The translations under genes and the position numbers were made by a program. From positions 109,724,654 to 109,788,653 of the forward strand of contig CM068367.1 in the NCBI GenBank assembly GCA_034769895.1: DNA of 64,000 nucleotides, given 5' to 3'. Positions 1 to 13,110 of the stretch are shown here, one piece after another. This stretch comes from Magicicada septendecula. Its lineage: Eukaryota; Arthropoda; Insecta; Hemiptera; Cicadidae. How positions within the stretch are numbered: position 1 is the stretch's first letter; the number at the start of each line of letters is the position of its first letter. The notes beneath the pieces are model-generated. The model was given only the letters and a program-made list of their open reading frames with translations. It ran no database searches and was not told the DNA's origin.

Positions 1-2018
<2,018 letters not shown>

Positions 2019-2115
2019 GGGCTATAATTCGCATGATAGAAGTATTTTTTGATAGCGTGTACCGATGATATAGATTTTTGTAAGTTCTGTTGATTTCACA
2101 TTGATTACACGCAAT

Positions 2116-2290
2116 TTTAAAATTTTTTTGTCGACGTTTCGACAAAATTTATTGTCATCCTCGAAAGGACCTGTTTAGGACAATACAGAAATAACTAACA
2201 CACATATGATCAGTATTATTATGTGTGTGGAGTATTAATGTAAGAACAAATGTGTTTGTGTAATAGTTATTGTTTGTGTAACACATACAA
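2116..2290 (-). repeat. Single diverged copy of the 49161-50488 element family, with hammerhead-like motif
   Basis: The stretch from the GTCGACGTTTCGACA word at about 2130 through the AGGACCTGT word at about 2167 matches 49226-49268 closely, and the similarity continues more loosely into GT-rich sequence. On the minus strand the motif at 2133-2172 reads GGAT, stem GACAAT, an A/T loop, stem TTGTC, then GAAACGTC. This copy has lost the CTGA part of the core and gained about five bases before it, so it is probably inactive. It is a lone copy, without the mirrored partner seen at 49161-50488. Confidence 0.6.
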
Positions 2291-2299
2291 ATACACACA

Positions 2300-4010
2300 C
2301 TTAATACACAGTAATAGTCATTATATGTGTAGAGGTCTTTATAGGCTATTCGTATGTCAGCTAGATCGTTTGCTCAAAGGTAGAACCTTACTTTTTCGCT
2401 TATAAGGTTAACCATACGCTTGGTGTCGTCTGTAGATGTTTCAAGGCCAGTTGTCGTAACAACAGTCAGTCTTTTCCGTTAGTACAGCAATCGCCAGCGT
2501 AGTTATCATGAATTTCTTACAGCAGACAGCACGAATTCCAAATGAAGATTCAACCATACAATTTCTACAGCAGAAATGTATTTTATTTTACATAACCCGA
2601 GAATTTTTGCGAGGAGTCATGAAATGAAGTTATGTACAACCGTTAAAGACCTTTGGCTTTGTTCCAGAAAAGACTGTCTGAAATTAGGCTATAACAAGTT
2701 CGACAGGGTACTTTACCAAACATTTTCGCACAGTCATCCATTTCATTTTTCTGCTGAAGTGGGGAGTACACAACTATGAATTTTTTCAGGATGAGAGCAC
2801 CATTTACTACGTAATCCAATGGTTATTGGTGGACGTAATCTGCCAGTCAAGTGGGTGAGACTAGTTTTACGTGAAAAAAGTATAATAGGCTAAGCGTTTT
2901 AACAAATCAGTGGGTATTTGGTGGAATCGTCAATCTCTCCCTCTCAAAAACAAGGAATGGTTGAAAAATGTAGTGGCCTAGTGCGGAGTGTTGTGTCGCT
3001 AGGAATTGCCACATCGAATAATTGCTCACCGTCACGTTGCCAACTCTACGGAAAATATGGACTCCGATTTTATTTCTCGTCACACAGATGAAAGTACTAG
3101 GCTATAAGATTTAACGGAAAGGATATAGGTATCCTACCGCGGTAACAGAAGCATTGCATGTGCTGGAGCCGTGTGTATCGAGATGACGACGAGTTTGTAA
3201 AGTTATACACCGTGGAAAGTTTTTGTGATGGCGCGCGCGCGTGGGTTGCAAGTACGTACGTCGGTAAAATGATACCGCGCCACAGTCTGTACGTAGAGCA
3301 AGTCTATTAACTTTGTTAAATTTAATTAATTATCGGCGAATCTCTTGCGCGGTTTGGTAATGACTGGGTAGTTGGGAGCTGTGGCGAGCGCGCGCGTCTG
3401 CATGTCGCGCACGTGTGGGATAAACGAGTTTGCAGTGACGCCTCGACGTTGCTTGACGCTTGTTCTCACTTTGGCTAGCTGACGCGGTTTTATCTTGAAT
3501 TTATTAAGAGCCTTATCTGTGTTGGTACATACCGGTACACCCCCGCAGTCGCGCGCTTGTGTGTTAGTGTGTGTACACAGAATGTCTCACGAAGATGCTG
3601 AAATAATTTCAGGATAATTATGAAAATAAAGACAACAGTTTTTACAAAATTAAGTCCGGAAATGTCTTTTTTTGTTTGTTAAGACTAGAGAAAAATTGGG
3701 TCATCGGAAAAAATGATTCTACACTAAAATTTTTGCAACTCAATTTGCGGAGCCAAATAGGAGTTATAAACATTTGCTGTCCCAAAAGTAAAAACAGATC
3801 CCAGAAACCGTGTCTATTCGTGTGATAGAAGGAAACACGACAGGTTGCCGAAGCTAGTTTTCCAGAACATACCTTCTGGAAGACAGAGTGTCGACCGTCG
3901 TAGGAAGAGGTTGGTTGTGGGTGTCGTAAGGCCTAATCTTTCAAGTTATCGACGACGTTCCAGCAGTTTCAGAAAAAATTGTAAAACCGAAAACACTGGA
4001 GGGGAAAACA
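2300..4010. other. Non-coding stretch with a CpG-dense block
   Basis: No coding exon recognised. The only open frames are short and lack family resemblance. The part 3160-3570 is unusually rich in CpG and in GCGCGC words, in an otherwise AT-rich window. Confidence 0.4.
3160..3570. promoter_or_regulatory. CpG-dense block, possible regulatory island
   Basis: There are repeated GCGCGCGC words at about 3232-3241 and 3389-3397, a palindromic ACGTACGT-like word at 3252-3262, and CACGTG-like words near 3411. CpG frequency is visibly above that of the flanks. This could be an unmethylated regulatory island or alternative promoter in a host intron, or simply a local low-complexity patch. No TATA box or initiator decides it. 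Confidence 0.2.
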
Positions 4011-4015
4011 CATAT

Positions 4016-4141
4016 CATCATCATCATTTTCTGCAAGGATTAAACCACCAATGGTTTGATCCGGTCTCAAGCAGATAGAACTGGTCACTCCAACGTTTCT
4101 TCGGACACCCCACACTTCTGCCTCCAATCGGATTATAACGT
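4016..4141 (-). pseudogene. LINE reverse-transcriptase ORF 3' tail, decayed
   Basis: Read on the minus strand, about 4141 down to 4030 translates to a tail with NPIGGRSVGCPKKRWSDQF, then LLETGSNHWWFNPC. This matches the Arg-rich end of many arthropod LINE ORF2 proteins (pattern GRxxxGRPxKRWxD, then ETG). It is followed on that strand by ATG/TGA trinucleotide repeats at 4016-4029. The same layout, an Arg-rich tail then a TGA-type repeat, is seen at 30820-30906 and 40573-40960. Only the last 40 or so codons remain. Confidence 0.6.
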
Positions 4142-6120
4142 AAATTTTATATTGTTCGTAAATTTACTTTGTTAAATTACCAATGAACAAATATAACTTT
4201 TATACCAAAAGCTTTTCATCATTTGTTTGTATGAAAAGTTATGTAAGAAAAGTCAATTGAAATCTAATAAATATTTAACAAATTCGACTTTCCTTTAGAA
4301 TCTGTAATGGGTGTCACTTTGAGTAAATAAATTTTCTCTAAAAGACTGGGTTTAAAGTGATATTTTACTTATTTTTTAATTGTCCATTCTTCTTGTTAAT
4401 TTTAAGGAAAATAATTTGGTTTCTAGATTTTTCCAAATATCAAAAAGATTTTTTATATTTTGGTTTTAAATTGTAACATTTTTTCTCCACATTTTTTGTC
4501 CGTTTTGCTTTAAAAATTGGAACAACAGGATTGTCTAGAATTGATAGAAATTATAAACTAAGTTGAAAGAGATGTAGGTAGACCGTGAAAGCTATTAAAG
4601 AAGGCGGAAGAAGTGGAGAACACGTGTGAAAACTGGGCGAAAGAATCAAGCAAAACAATTCACAATTTTCACTAAGTATTTGGAAGGTACATACAAACGC
4701 GCGCGTTTCATACAGTTATGCATTCTTCTTTTGTCTTCCGTCTCACAAACAGTAGGTGTTAAGATTGATAACACCAGAAAGTAAAGTGAGACCGGTCGGG
4801 TGGTTAGCCGGAGTCTGTCGCCGCCATTTTGGAAGGTAAACTCAGTAGGGCATATTTGGCGAGTTCACAAACACAGTCAGCTCCAACCTAATGACCTTTA
4901 ACCGTCCCCGCCTCCGCCTCCACCGCCATCTCCTCGTATATACCTTCTCGTATTTCTCCATGGCTGATCCTGACTAAACTAAACTAACTAAGCGATGAAC
5001 CAGAATGTAATCGGCGAAGCAAGACTGGAATTGTGCTTAGTGCGCGCTCCTTCGCTTCGCTTACCTCGCTGGCGCCATCTTAATACAATAAACCACATCT
5101 GTACACTCTCCTTAAACTCTCTCTCACTCTTATCTCTATCTCTCTCGGTGTATTAATATTACGGACGCAAGCTGGCAAAAGCCAGATTGTGTGTGTAAAT
5201 TCTAATCAGTATGCATAATCTGTGTGTGTACAGTGTAGTTGTGGTGGTTTCCAACTGGAAAGCCCCAAATTATTGTTATAATATTATTATAATTTGTTTA
5301 AAGACACGCACCGCAAAGTTTTGAAACTCCTCCTACATTTGAACTTGTGCGTTTAAACTAATGCGAAAATGACGATTCTCTTGGATTTGGTTTTTGTTTG
5401 TCGGGCCTCTTCTTGAAATTTTAAGCGATTTTCTTCTCGTCCGGAGTTTCGATGGAAGCCAACATATTGCCGACTCGCTGATCTCATGTCAGATAGAAAA
5501 TTAAGATACCGTGATAGGCTCTACATTTCATACTGGTTTGTATACACAAGTGGATTTTATGTGTGTGTAAAACAGATATAGGCGTACAGAATGTAACGAC
5601 ATCCTCATTTATTAGCCGATTGTGAATTGTTTCTTCCAAACTTCGATGTTAGAAGACAGGATTTGTTGATATTTTAAGCACTTTAATGGCGTTTCTGTAG
5701 GGATGCAAGCAACTGGAGTGGACAGAATTATATGATTTACTTTTCTTAATGTATGTTGGTGACTAAAACATAGATGTAACGTAAATAAATGAGGGGACGG
5801 CGGGTTACCAACAGTTACAATATTGATCGATACTTTGAAAAGTTGAAAAAAGCAAGTGAAACTTAAGGTTATACGAAATACCTGTCTAAACGATTCTTAA
5901 AAATTCAGCCAAGAGTAGCTCTGTAGTGTTAACAAAGAGGAACGTCGCCTTGCCTCGCCTTCGGACACAGATCTCAAAGCTGAAGATGGGTGAAGGCTGA
6001 CCTAGAAAGAGGTGGATCACGGATTGAGAACAAACATGGACATAATTCATAAGACTGACGAAAATAACAATTTTGCGTAATAAACATGTGTTCACATTAT
6101 AAATACAGATATCATGCATA
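4142..6120. other. Non-coding stretch, no gene seen
   Basis: AT-rich at 4142-4680, then a GC-richer part at 4795-5070, then ordinary sequence. Short open frames such as the one at 5886-6119 have no family resemblance. Confidence 0.45.
4795..4960. promoter_or_regulatory. GC-rich patch with YY1/Pho-like and nuclear-receptor-like words
   Basis: The word CGCCGCCATTTTGG (about 4819-4832) fits the known YY1/Pho core GCCAT in its GCCGCCAT form. TGACCTTTA at about 4889-4897 is the reverse complement of an AAGGTCA nuclear-receptor half-site. A pyrimidine-rich CCGCCTCCGCCTCCACCGCC run follows. These are short words that occur by chance, so regulation is only a possibility. Confidence 0.18.
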
Positions 6121-6810
6121 TATTGTAAACAACATCATTCAGTTTTAGTGTTAGGCCTATATAAAAAAAATTATATATATTACATATATAATGCAACAGT
6201 ACAAATATATAGGGTACTGTGCATTGCACAAAGTAATTTAAATAATTAATTAGAATAAATAAATAATGCAATTTTATAATAATAATAGTTCAGCTAGCAA
6301 TCTGAGTTGTAAAAGGAACGCCTAACTTTCATGCTGGAACAGGTGAATAACGCCAGCTGCTCTGTGTATGTGTGTGTGCGACCTGTCCATTCCTGAAAAG
6401 CGCCACCCTTTAGGAACGCTATAAAGTATTTGCAATTATTTAATTTGTAATACTTGTGTGTATAATAGCACAAAACTAAGTACACCAAAATATGTATTTA
6501 AATAACACGAATAAGTGTATAGAAAATAGTGCAAAACGAATAAAAAGTGTAATTATAGGAAGTTAAAAATCAATAGTAATTATATTAGTTAAGATAAAGA
6601 AAAACGGTTTGTGCATGATGACCACCTATAAATTACCGACCGAATGAATATCGGGTAATGTGCAAAAGATTTTGCAATTCACGAAGAGGAGCAAATTAAG
6701 TGTGACAAGAAAGCGTGGGTTAGAAGTGACGCTCTCGACAATATCAAACCTGCAGAATATTGTCGAGACATGATTTTGGCGCCCTGGGTATAAATACAGG
6801 GGACGCGCTA

Positions 6811-6822
6811 ACATCATGACCA
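6811..6822 (+). repeat. Left copy of 12-bp direct repeat (possible LINE target-site duplication)
   Basis: ACATCATGACCA, identical to 8114-8125. It lies immediately before the first LINE codon set, as expected for a target-site duplication, but see the finding on the uncertain 3' boundary. Confidence 0.5.
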
Positions 6823-8113
6823 AGACCTCAGACCCATCAGCCTCTTGTCCGCGACGTCCAAGGTTTTCGAGCGATTGATCCAGCGTAGGATCCGCGAATA
6901 TCTAGAAAGACTAGACGTGCTGATCCCCGAACAGTTCGGCTTTCGTGAGCTGCACTCCTCGACTCATCAGCTGATGAGACTCGTGGAATGCATTACCGAG
7001 GCTGGCTGCCAGGGCAAACAGACGACTGCGATCTTTCTAGACGTAGAGAAAGCCTTTGACCGCGTGTGGCACGAGGGTGTCCTTTACAAGCTCACGGAAG
7101 TCCTTCTTCCAGATTGCTACGTTCACTTGATCGGCAACTTTCTGCGAGACCGTAGCTTCCGAGTGAGAGTAGACCACGCTGTCTCTTCGGAGAGGCGTAT
7201 TACCGCTGGTGTCACTCAGGGAAGTGTCCTTGGGTCTCTCCTGTTCTCGTTGTTTGTCAACGACACGCCCCGAGTTCCTGGAGTTAAATTGTCGCTGTTC
7301 GCGGACGACACTGCGGCTTTTGCCTCAGAGCCGAACGCAAGTTATACGGAAATTAAACTCCAGCGCCAACTCGACGCGTATGTCGGGTGGACCAATGACT
7401 GGAGAGTTGCCGTTAACGCTTCCAAGAGCGCCGCGGTAATATTCTCGCGCAAACGCAAGCGGCCTCGGCCGCTTAAAGTAGGCCCCGTCGAGGTACCCTG
7501 GACCAACAGCGTCAAGTACCTCGGGCTCCACGTGGACTCTCGACTCACCTGGCGAACCCATTCTCAATATATCCGACAACGCGCTTCGGCGCAACTCAGT
7601 AGACTCTGGCCCGTGCTATCTAATCCGGCAATTACCCCCCGGCTAGGTAAGCTCATAGTCAACTCGTACGTGTTGCCCGTGATTACCTACGCCTGTCCTG
7701 TTTGGGGATACCTGGCTCGTGGTCATAGAACAACGCTCCAGTGCGTACTCGACCGGGGACTGAAGCTTGCGTGTAAAGTCCCCCGGAGGTACTCTTCTCG
7801 TCTTTTGAGGAGAGGACTCGGTGTCCGCTCTCTTGATGACACCGTGAGACCCCTGGCGCGTAGATTCTATGTTCGTTCCGACAGAGTGACCCACAATTCC
7901 CTCATTGCCGGACTTGGTAAATACACCCCGCGACCAGGTGAGTCCTGGAAGCGACCTCGCTTGTTAGTCCCGGTGGTATAATCCACCAATCGCAGGTCGC
8001 TTCAGACCCCCCCATAAGTAGATAAAAAGTATAAAATGAACTCAAACAGACCCAGTGGCAGGGCAGTCCTTTCTGAGACTCGGGACACTGCACTACTCGC
8101 GACCCCCAGTCGT
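6823..8113 (+). mobile_element. 5'-truncated Jockey-type LINE insertion
   Basis: The insertion begins inside the reverse-transcriptase domain and carries the rest of ORF2 plus a 3' region. It is bounded by identical 12-bp words at 6811-6822 and 8114-8125. It lies just downstream of the TATA box of the host repeat, splitting that repeat. There is no poly-A tail at the right-hand repeat. An alternative 3' end near 8035 (after the AT-rich GATAAAAAGTATAAAATGA) is also defensible. The intact reading frame and clean borders suggest a fairly young insertion compared with the other LINE relics. Confidence 0.7.
6824..7981 (+). pseudogene. Jockey-clade reverse transcriptase, 5'-truncated but open
   Basis: A non-LTR reverse transcriptase makes cDNA at a nicked genomic target. 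The frame is open from the left border (DLRPISLLSATSK) to a stop at 7979-7981. Visible blocks, counted from codon 6845, are: LRPISLLS just before it; PEQFGFR at about residue 29; the first catalytic Asp in AIFLDVEKAFDRVWH (Asp66); GVTQGSVLG at about 122-130; the catalytic FADDTAAF box at 152-159; the thumb-like KYLGLHVDSRLTWRTH; and a YACPVWGY block. This order and wording fit the Jockey clade. The endonuclease and the start of the RT are missing, so it cannot be an autonomous element. There are no internal stops or frameshifts, unlike every other LINE fragment in the window. Confidence 0.88.
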
Positions 8114-8125
8114 ACATCATGACCA
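8114..8125 (+). repeat. Right copy of 12-bp direct repeat
   Basis: ACATCATGACCA, identical to 6811-6822. It is followed 9 bases later by TACAGGGGACGCGCT, which also precedes the left copy (6796-6810), so the two words occur in swapped order on the two sides. Confidence 0.5.
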
Positions 8126-8154
8126 CTTGTTCATACAGGGGACGCGCTTATTCG

Positions 8155-8300
8155 ACCACTGATGCAGCCGGAGGCTCTGCTTCAAGAGTACAACTCTTAC
8201 TCAATCAACCATTGATGCAGCCAGAGGCCTCTACTCGACATCTAGAACTTCGTTATCTTGATCGACTACTATGGCAGCCAGAGACTCTGCATAGCGACAA
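8155..8300 (+). repeat. Three imperfect ~55-bp tandem units
   Basis: GATGCAGCCGGAGGCTCTGC near 8160, GATGCAGCCAGAGGCCTCT near 8213 and ATGGCAGCCAGAGACTCTGC near 8270 mark three diverged units spaced 53-57 bp apart. They lie inside copy 1 of the TATA-containing repeat. Confidence 0.65.
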
Positions 8301-8403
8301 CAACAGTACATCAACCACAAGCAGCAGTCAGGAACTTCAAGACTACTCATCAGTTCGAGTGAGCAGGTGCAACCTGAGGCCATGAAGAGGGACGAAGGAG
8401 CAA

Positions 8404-8465
8404 CCGAATACAGGCAGTAATCCAGATTACGAGAATCCAGTAATCCAGAGTACGAGAATCCGACG
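8404..8465 (+). repeat. Short tandem repeat, about 23 bp x 2 plus partial units
   Basis: GTAATCCAGATTACGAGAAT and GTAATCCAGAGTACGAGAAT follow each other directly, with further CCAG/GAATCC words downstream. This is a purine-rich section typical of this repeat family (compare 10190-10290). Confidence 0.6.
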
Positions 8466-9329
8466 GACGAAGGACTACAAGACTCCAGGAGTACAGGAAT
8501 CCAGGACGACAAAGGAGCATCCCGTATCGAGGACCGAAGAGGACACGCTGTAGATGTAACACAAATAATAAGGTGACAAATAAGCATGCACTTAAAACCC
8601 GAGACTTAATCAAAAGACAATAAGTAACAAAGAAAAAATAGACAATTCAATTCAATTATGAATCAAAAAATTGTATAACTGTAAATATGTTTTTGTATAA
8701 TAATTAACGTAAGATTTAAGACTGTGTAACGATAATTGTTATCAGTAACTATAATTTGAAATCTATAATTTTTAGTATTTAAATTGACAGTCATGAGAGA
8801 ATTTTATTAGAAAGCAATGCATGTGCAGTAATTTAAAAAAAGAGCTTATATAATTAAAAGATAGATAAGATAATCATTATAATATAAATGAGCTAGCTGA
8901 GAGCAATATAAAAAATTTATAACGATGTATTAGAATATAAAATTATATAATAGGTTTGTGTGTAATATAAGAATACTAATTATGCGTAATAATTACGTGC
9001 AAATAATAATGACTTTGAATCGCAAAACAAATAAGAAATTTTATTAATAAATATTGGAATGATTTTTAAACAGATTACATAGCATTATTATTATTACGAT
9101 TACATCTATCATCATATCAACACACGAATTTAATGTATTGTAGTGTTATGTAAAGATTTGTCGCACAGTAAAATCGATTGTAGTGTTGTAAAATAGCTTC
9201 CACAAACATGTGCTTAACACATTGAAATCGTAAGTGTTGTAATATATTGCGACAATACAAGCATAGGCTGTAATACGCATATATAATATAAAATAAATAT
9301 TTTATTTAATTTTAATAGTATATAATAGA

Positions 9330-11060
9330 CGAGCAGGTGTGAAATTGGAAGCTGGCTTGCAAACAGGAGTCAACACGCAGGATCACGCGATTACCGCTGC
9401 ATGCGTGTACACAAGTAAATAGTGTGTGTGCGTGAAGCCTGTTTGAGCCTGAAAGTTTGCACCTCACCCCAAGTCAATGCAAAATTAAGAATATATTTAA
9501 TATTAAGCAAACCATAGATGTTACCGAGAAGGTAAAAACTTCTAAAAATGTGTAAAAATCAGACACAAGTGCAGTGCGAATTTTACGTTATTCGGACAAT
9601 CAGTGCGAATTCTGTGCGATTTTTAAAGCATTATAATTACACTAGTGGTACGAGCATCATGATAATTGCACATCACATAGGTCATTAAATTAGACAATAT
9701 TTTATCGCCATGAAATCCGCGTTAAACAGTGCGATTGGCGAAAAAGTGCAAAAATGTGAAATAGGACGAGAGTGGGGGCTATCACGCCATGTTTCAACTG
9801 TCGACAGGCTAATTCCTGAATCGACAGCTGCAGTTTTCTTGGTGAATATAAATACAAGCCCAGGAGAGCTAATCTCTCTCTTCTAACAGTCTTCATTCGT
9901 GGCGGAACGCTATTTCCGTCAGAGACGCGAATATGAAAGTAATTTTAATTACTTAGAACAGAGTTAGACAATATGTCTAACACCAATAAGACTTTTTGTT
10001 AAGCATAACTTATAAAGTATTACGATAAATATTTCGATTTAAAATAGTAATGGAAAACAGTAATTACATTACCGTAACAAAGAAATCGTCAGATGTCTAC
10101 AAGTGATCTACATCTAAGAGCATTACTCCAGACCGAGGACGAGAGCACTACATGGCATAAATTCCAGACGTAAAGGACGAGTCATCGGACTTCCGAGAGG
10201 ACCCGGAGGAAGAGGAAAGGATCCAGGACTTCCGAAAGGATGCAGGACTTCATGACTATGCAGGATTCACAACATCAAGGACTCAGGACCAGGAGAGGGT
10301 ATGCTGAGGAACCACTACAATTAAGGTGAAAGAAAGCCATGTATTCCTCATAACAAAAGACTTAATCAAAGGTTGATAAACATTGTCAAAAGGAAGACAA
10401 TAATTTCAAAAAAAATTGTAATTTATAACTAATGAATTAATTGTTACAATTATAATTAATGTCTTGTATAAAAAATTATAGCATAATTTTTGAATTAATA
10501 ATTTATTGAAAATATTTTAATTTAAATTGTAGAGTAATTATGAAAGCATAATTTTTGAATCAATAATTTATTGGAAATATTTAAAATTTAAATTGTTGAG
10601 TAATTATGAAAGCATAATTTTTGAATTAATAATTTATTGAAAATATTTTAATTTAAATTGTAGAGTAATAATGAAAGCATAATTTTTGAATCAATAATTT
10701 ATTAGAAATATTTAAATTTAAATTGTAGAGTAATTATGAAAGCATAATTTTTGAATTGATAATTTATTGAAAATATTTTAATGTACATTTGAAAGAATCA
10801 ATTAGATTTGTTCAAAGAATGAACAAATAGTTAACTTAGATAAATATTTTTATATTGAAAGCACACATTCAGACTGAGTAGTCCAGACAGTATAACATAA
10901 TGAAGAAATGTTTTTAATTAAAATTAATAATATTATATCTATGATATAAGCTTTATGTTGGTGATGAGATTATAGCAAACAAAGAAACTTTGAAACCAGG
11001 TATAATGAATATCAGATGACAAAGTAATCATTATTTGTATATTATTATTTTTTGATATGT
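9330..11060 (+). repeat. Non-coding TATA-containing repeat, copy 2
   Basis: Landmarks appear in the same order as in copy 1: CCTGAAAGTTTGCACC (9449-9464), a TATAAATA box at 9847-9854, AGTCTTCATTCGTGGCGGAAC (9888-9908) with CAGAGACGCG after it, a purine-rich AGGACTTCC/CCAGGACTT stretch (10190-10290), and GACTTAATCAAAGG (about 10360). The copies are strongly diverged, so the match rests on ordered short blocks. No open frame supports coding. Limits are approximate. Confidence 0.45.
10481..10800 (+). repeat. AT-rich minisatellite, ~65 bp x about 5
   Basis: GCATAATTTTTGAAT recurs at 10481, 10546, 10612, 10677 and 10742, a period of 65-66 bp. Units alternate slightly (TTGAATTAATAAT versus TTGAATCAATAAT), which hints at a 130-bp higher-order unit. 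It sits in the 3' part of copy 2 of the TATA-containing repeat. Confidence 0.9.
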
Positions 11061-11069
11061 TTGTTTAAA

Positions 11070-13105
11070 TTAATAAATGGGAACATTTTGAATTTCCTAA
11101 AAAGGCTACCCTTATTATAATTACACCTGAACCCCTAATTACACGTACACGTTGTTAGAAATGTTATTTACCGTTGTATAATTTTGTCGCTCATGAGCGT
11201 GCGCCCGACACACTTACATTTAATAACGTTGTATCGTTGTAATATATATACACTCTCATTAACCAATAAAACTACATTTACTGGAAGAGATGAAGCATTA
11301 TCATGGAATTGTTTGTGGAAGGTAAAGTTGTTAGCAATTTCACTTCAGTTGAATCTGTTTCATCAGTGTCCTCTTCTCATTTTCTAGCATTTCTGTATCG
11401 CGTGTCCAAATATATTGTACTTCCACGTACCATGGGTCAGTAGGTTTGCTACTGGTAATTTTTCTGACCAAATGCCGCTCTTCTGTGCTTTGTGAATTGC
11501 AATTCCACGGGCTTTGTCATTATTTTCCTCATCGAAGATCTTTTTGTCTTACCTTATGGCATTTCCTGCCATTATACCTTAACTCTCGTGCGTATTAAGC
11601 GACTTAAACGAGATGCTTCCACTTTTTATTTATAATTTGATTGTATTCTTTTTAATACTGTTACTGTTTAGTATCGTTTATTCTGCCAGTCCGTTGAATT
11701 CAAGAACCCTTCTTCGGTATGGCCACAGTTCGATATTTCTGAAGTTTTGATAGGCCTATTTCTTCATTTTTTTATGCCCAAGTTTGAGTGAATAATGGCA
11801 GCAGTGACCACCGAACAAGATATTAATGTTCTTGTTCGGCCAGAAGTCGGCTGCATTAGAAAAGTAGTACCCTCCCTTTGAATATCCTGAAATTATGTAA
11901 CTTGCTTTTCGTCTATCTTCTTAGTTACGGTACGCGTGTGTATTTATTATTTTAGTTCCTCGAGGAGAAAAATTCGCTAATGATTTATTCGCGCATTCAG
12001 GGTTTCCTCGTTTTTACCGGTTAAATTGGGGCGGTGGGTTCGTCTTCCTTACATTAACTGAGAACCCAATATCTTCTCTAATTACTATAATAACATCAAT
12101 AATTCTCCTTATATGAATAATTGAAGTTGTTCTTTAGGCCGGTTGCTATATGTTAGTTATTACTGTTGAAACTGTAAGTTAATTTTATTCAACTGACTTT
12201 TTTAAACATATATTTCCGGAATATAATTTACTTCCTCGTAAAAAATTATAATTATATCTAAAATTATCACAGCATGTATTTAGGGCCAATAAAGTGGATG
12301 TTTTCGTAAAGGAAGTAATTTAACGTTTTCTTTTGTGTTGGCGCGGCTAAATTGTGACTCTAAAAGTGTTTCCGTGTACTCGAAGTTCGTGAAATAACAA
12401 AGCATGAAATATCTATCAAGTAAAATGAAATGCTGTGAAAGGTTTTCGGAGGCATAATGAGTGCTGAATGAAAGAAGGCTGAGAGATGAGAGAAAGAGTG
12501 TTGTGGGAGTGGGAAGAGATAGTGCTGTAAATTTGCCAAAGGGAATGAAAGACGACGTCAAGAAGACGTTAGACGAGAGTATATGTTATGGATAGAGGTG
12601 ATTGGGGGTTGAAGGGTTGAAGGGGTAGTTACAGTGACAACAATGAGAGCGATTGTTTGTCAGCTTAATGAAATAATTATGGTGGCAATAGCAGGAGTTG
12701 TTGGACGACGACTAGCGTCGAGCGAGATTCAACGTGGTAATAGAGAAACGGAGTGACAAGAGTGGGACAGCCTGAGGGGCGGAGAAGAAAGGGTTGAGAA
12801 GGAAGGCCAGTGACCAAACAAAGGCGGTAATTGTGTTGTGCTCACCAATGAATACAGAATGAGGCTATACTTCTCATGGTTATGACGATCTAATCAAGTC
12901 TATTAGCCAAGTGCACACATCACCGCGAAACTGGACGTGTACCAGTTTGCGCTGGATCCTCTACCAACACGCTCTTATTCTGTAATCTATCTGCGGTGCG
13001 ATCTTAACCGAAGGTCTTGGTTTTTATCCACTTTGTATTAATTTAACGTGTTACGTGGGTTTCGATCTTTTACGGTACCGAAAAATCGACATCAAAAACA
13101 GTAAA
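11070..13105. other. Non-coding stretch, no gene seen
   Basis: No family similarity was found on either strand. The part 12440-12840 is strongly purine-rich on the plus strand (GAGA, GGAAG words), with long pyrimidine tracts on the minus strand that give misleading Ser/Leu-rich frames. Confidence 0.45.
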
Positions 13106-13110
13106 ACAGT

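Larger units (their letters stand above)
6130..9060 (+). repeat. Non-coding TATA-containing repeat, copy 1 (interrupted by a LINE)
   Basis: Limits are approximate. The part before the LINE has a CCTGAAAAGCGCCACCC word (6392-6408) and a TATAAATA box at 6789-6796. The part after the LINE has a GTGGCAGGGC...GAGAC word set (about 8054-8079), three ~55-bp repeats, a purine-rich GAATCCAG-type stretch and ACTTAATCAAAAG near 8604. The same order of landmarks recurs at 9330-11060. No coding potential is seen in either copy. The TATA box followed by a long transcribed-looking region resembles an LTR, but no TG...CA ends, primer-binding site or gag/pol frame were found. A non-autonomous element of another kind is possible. 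Confidence 0.45.
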
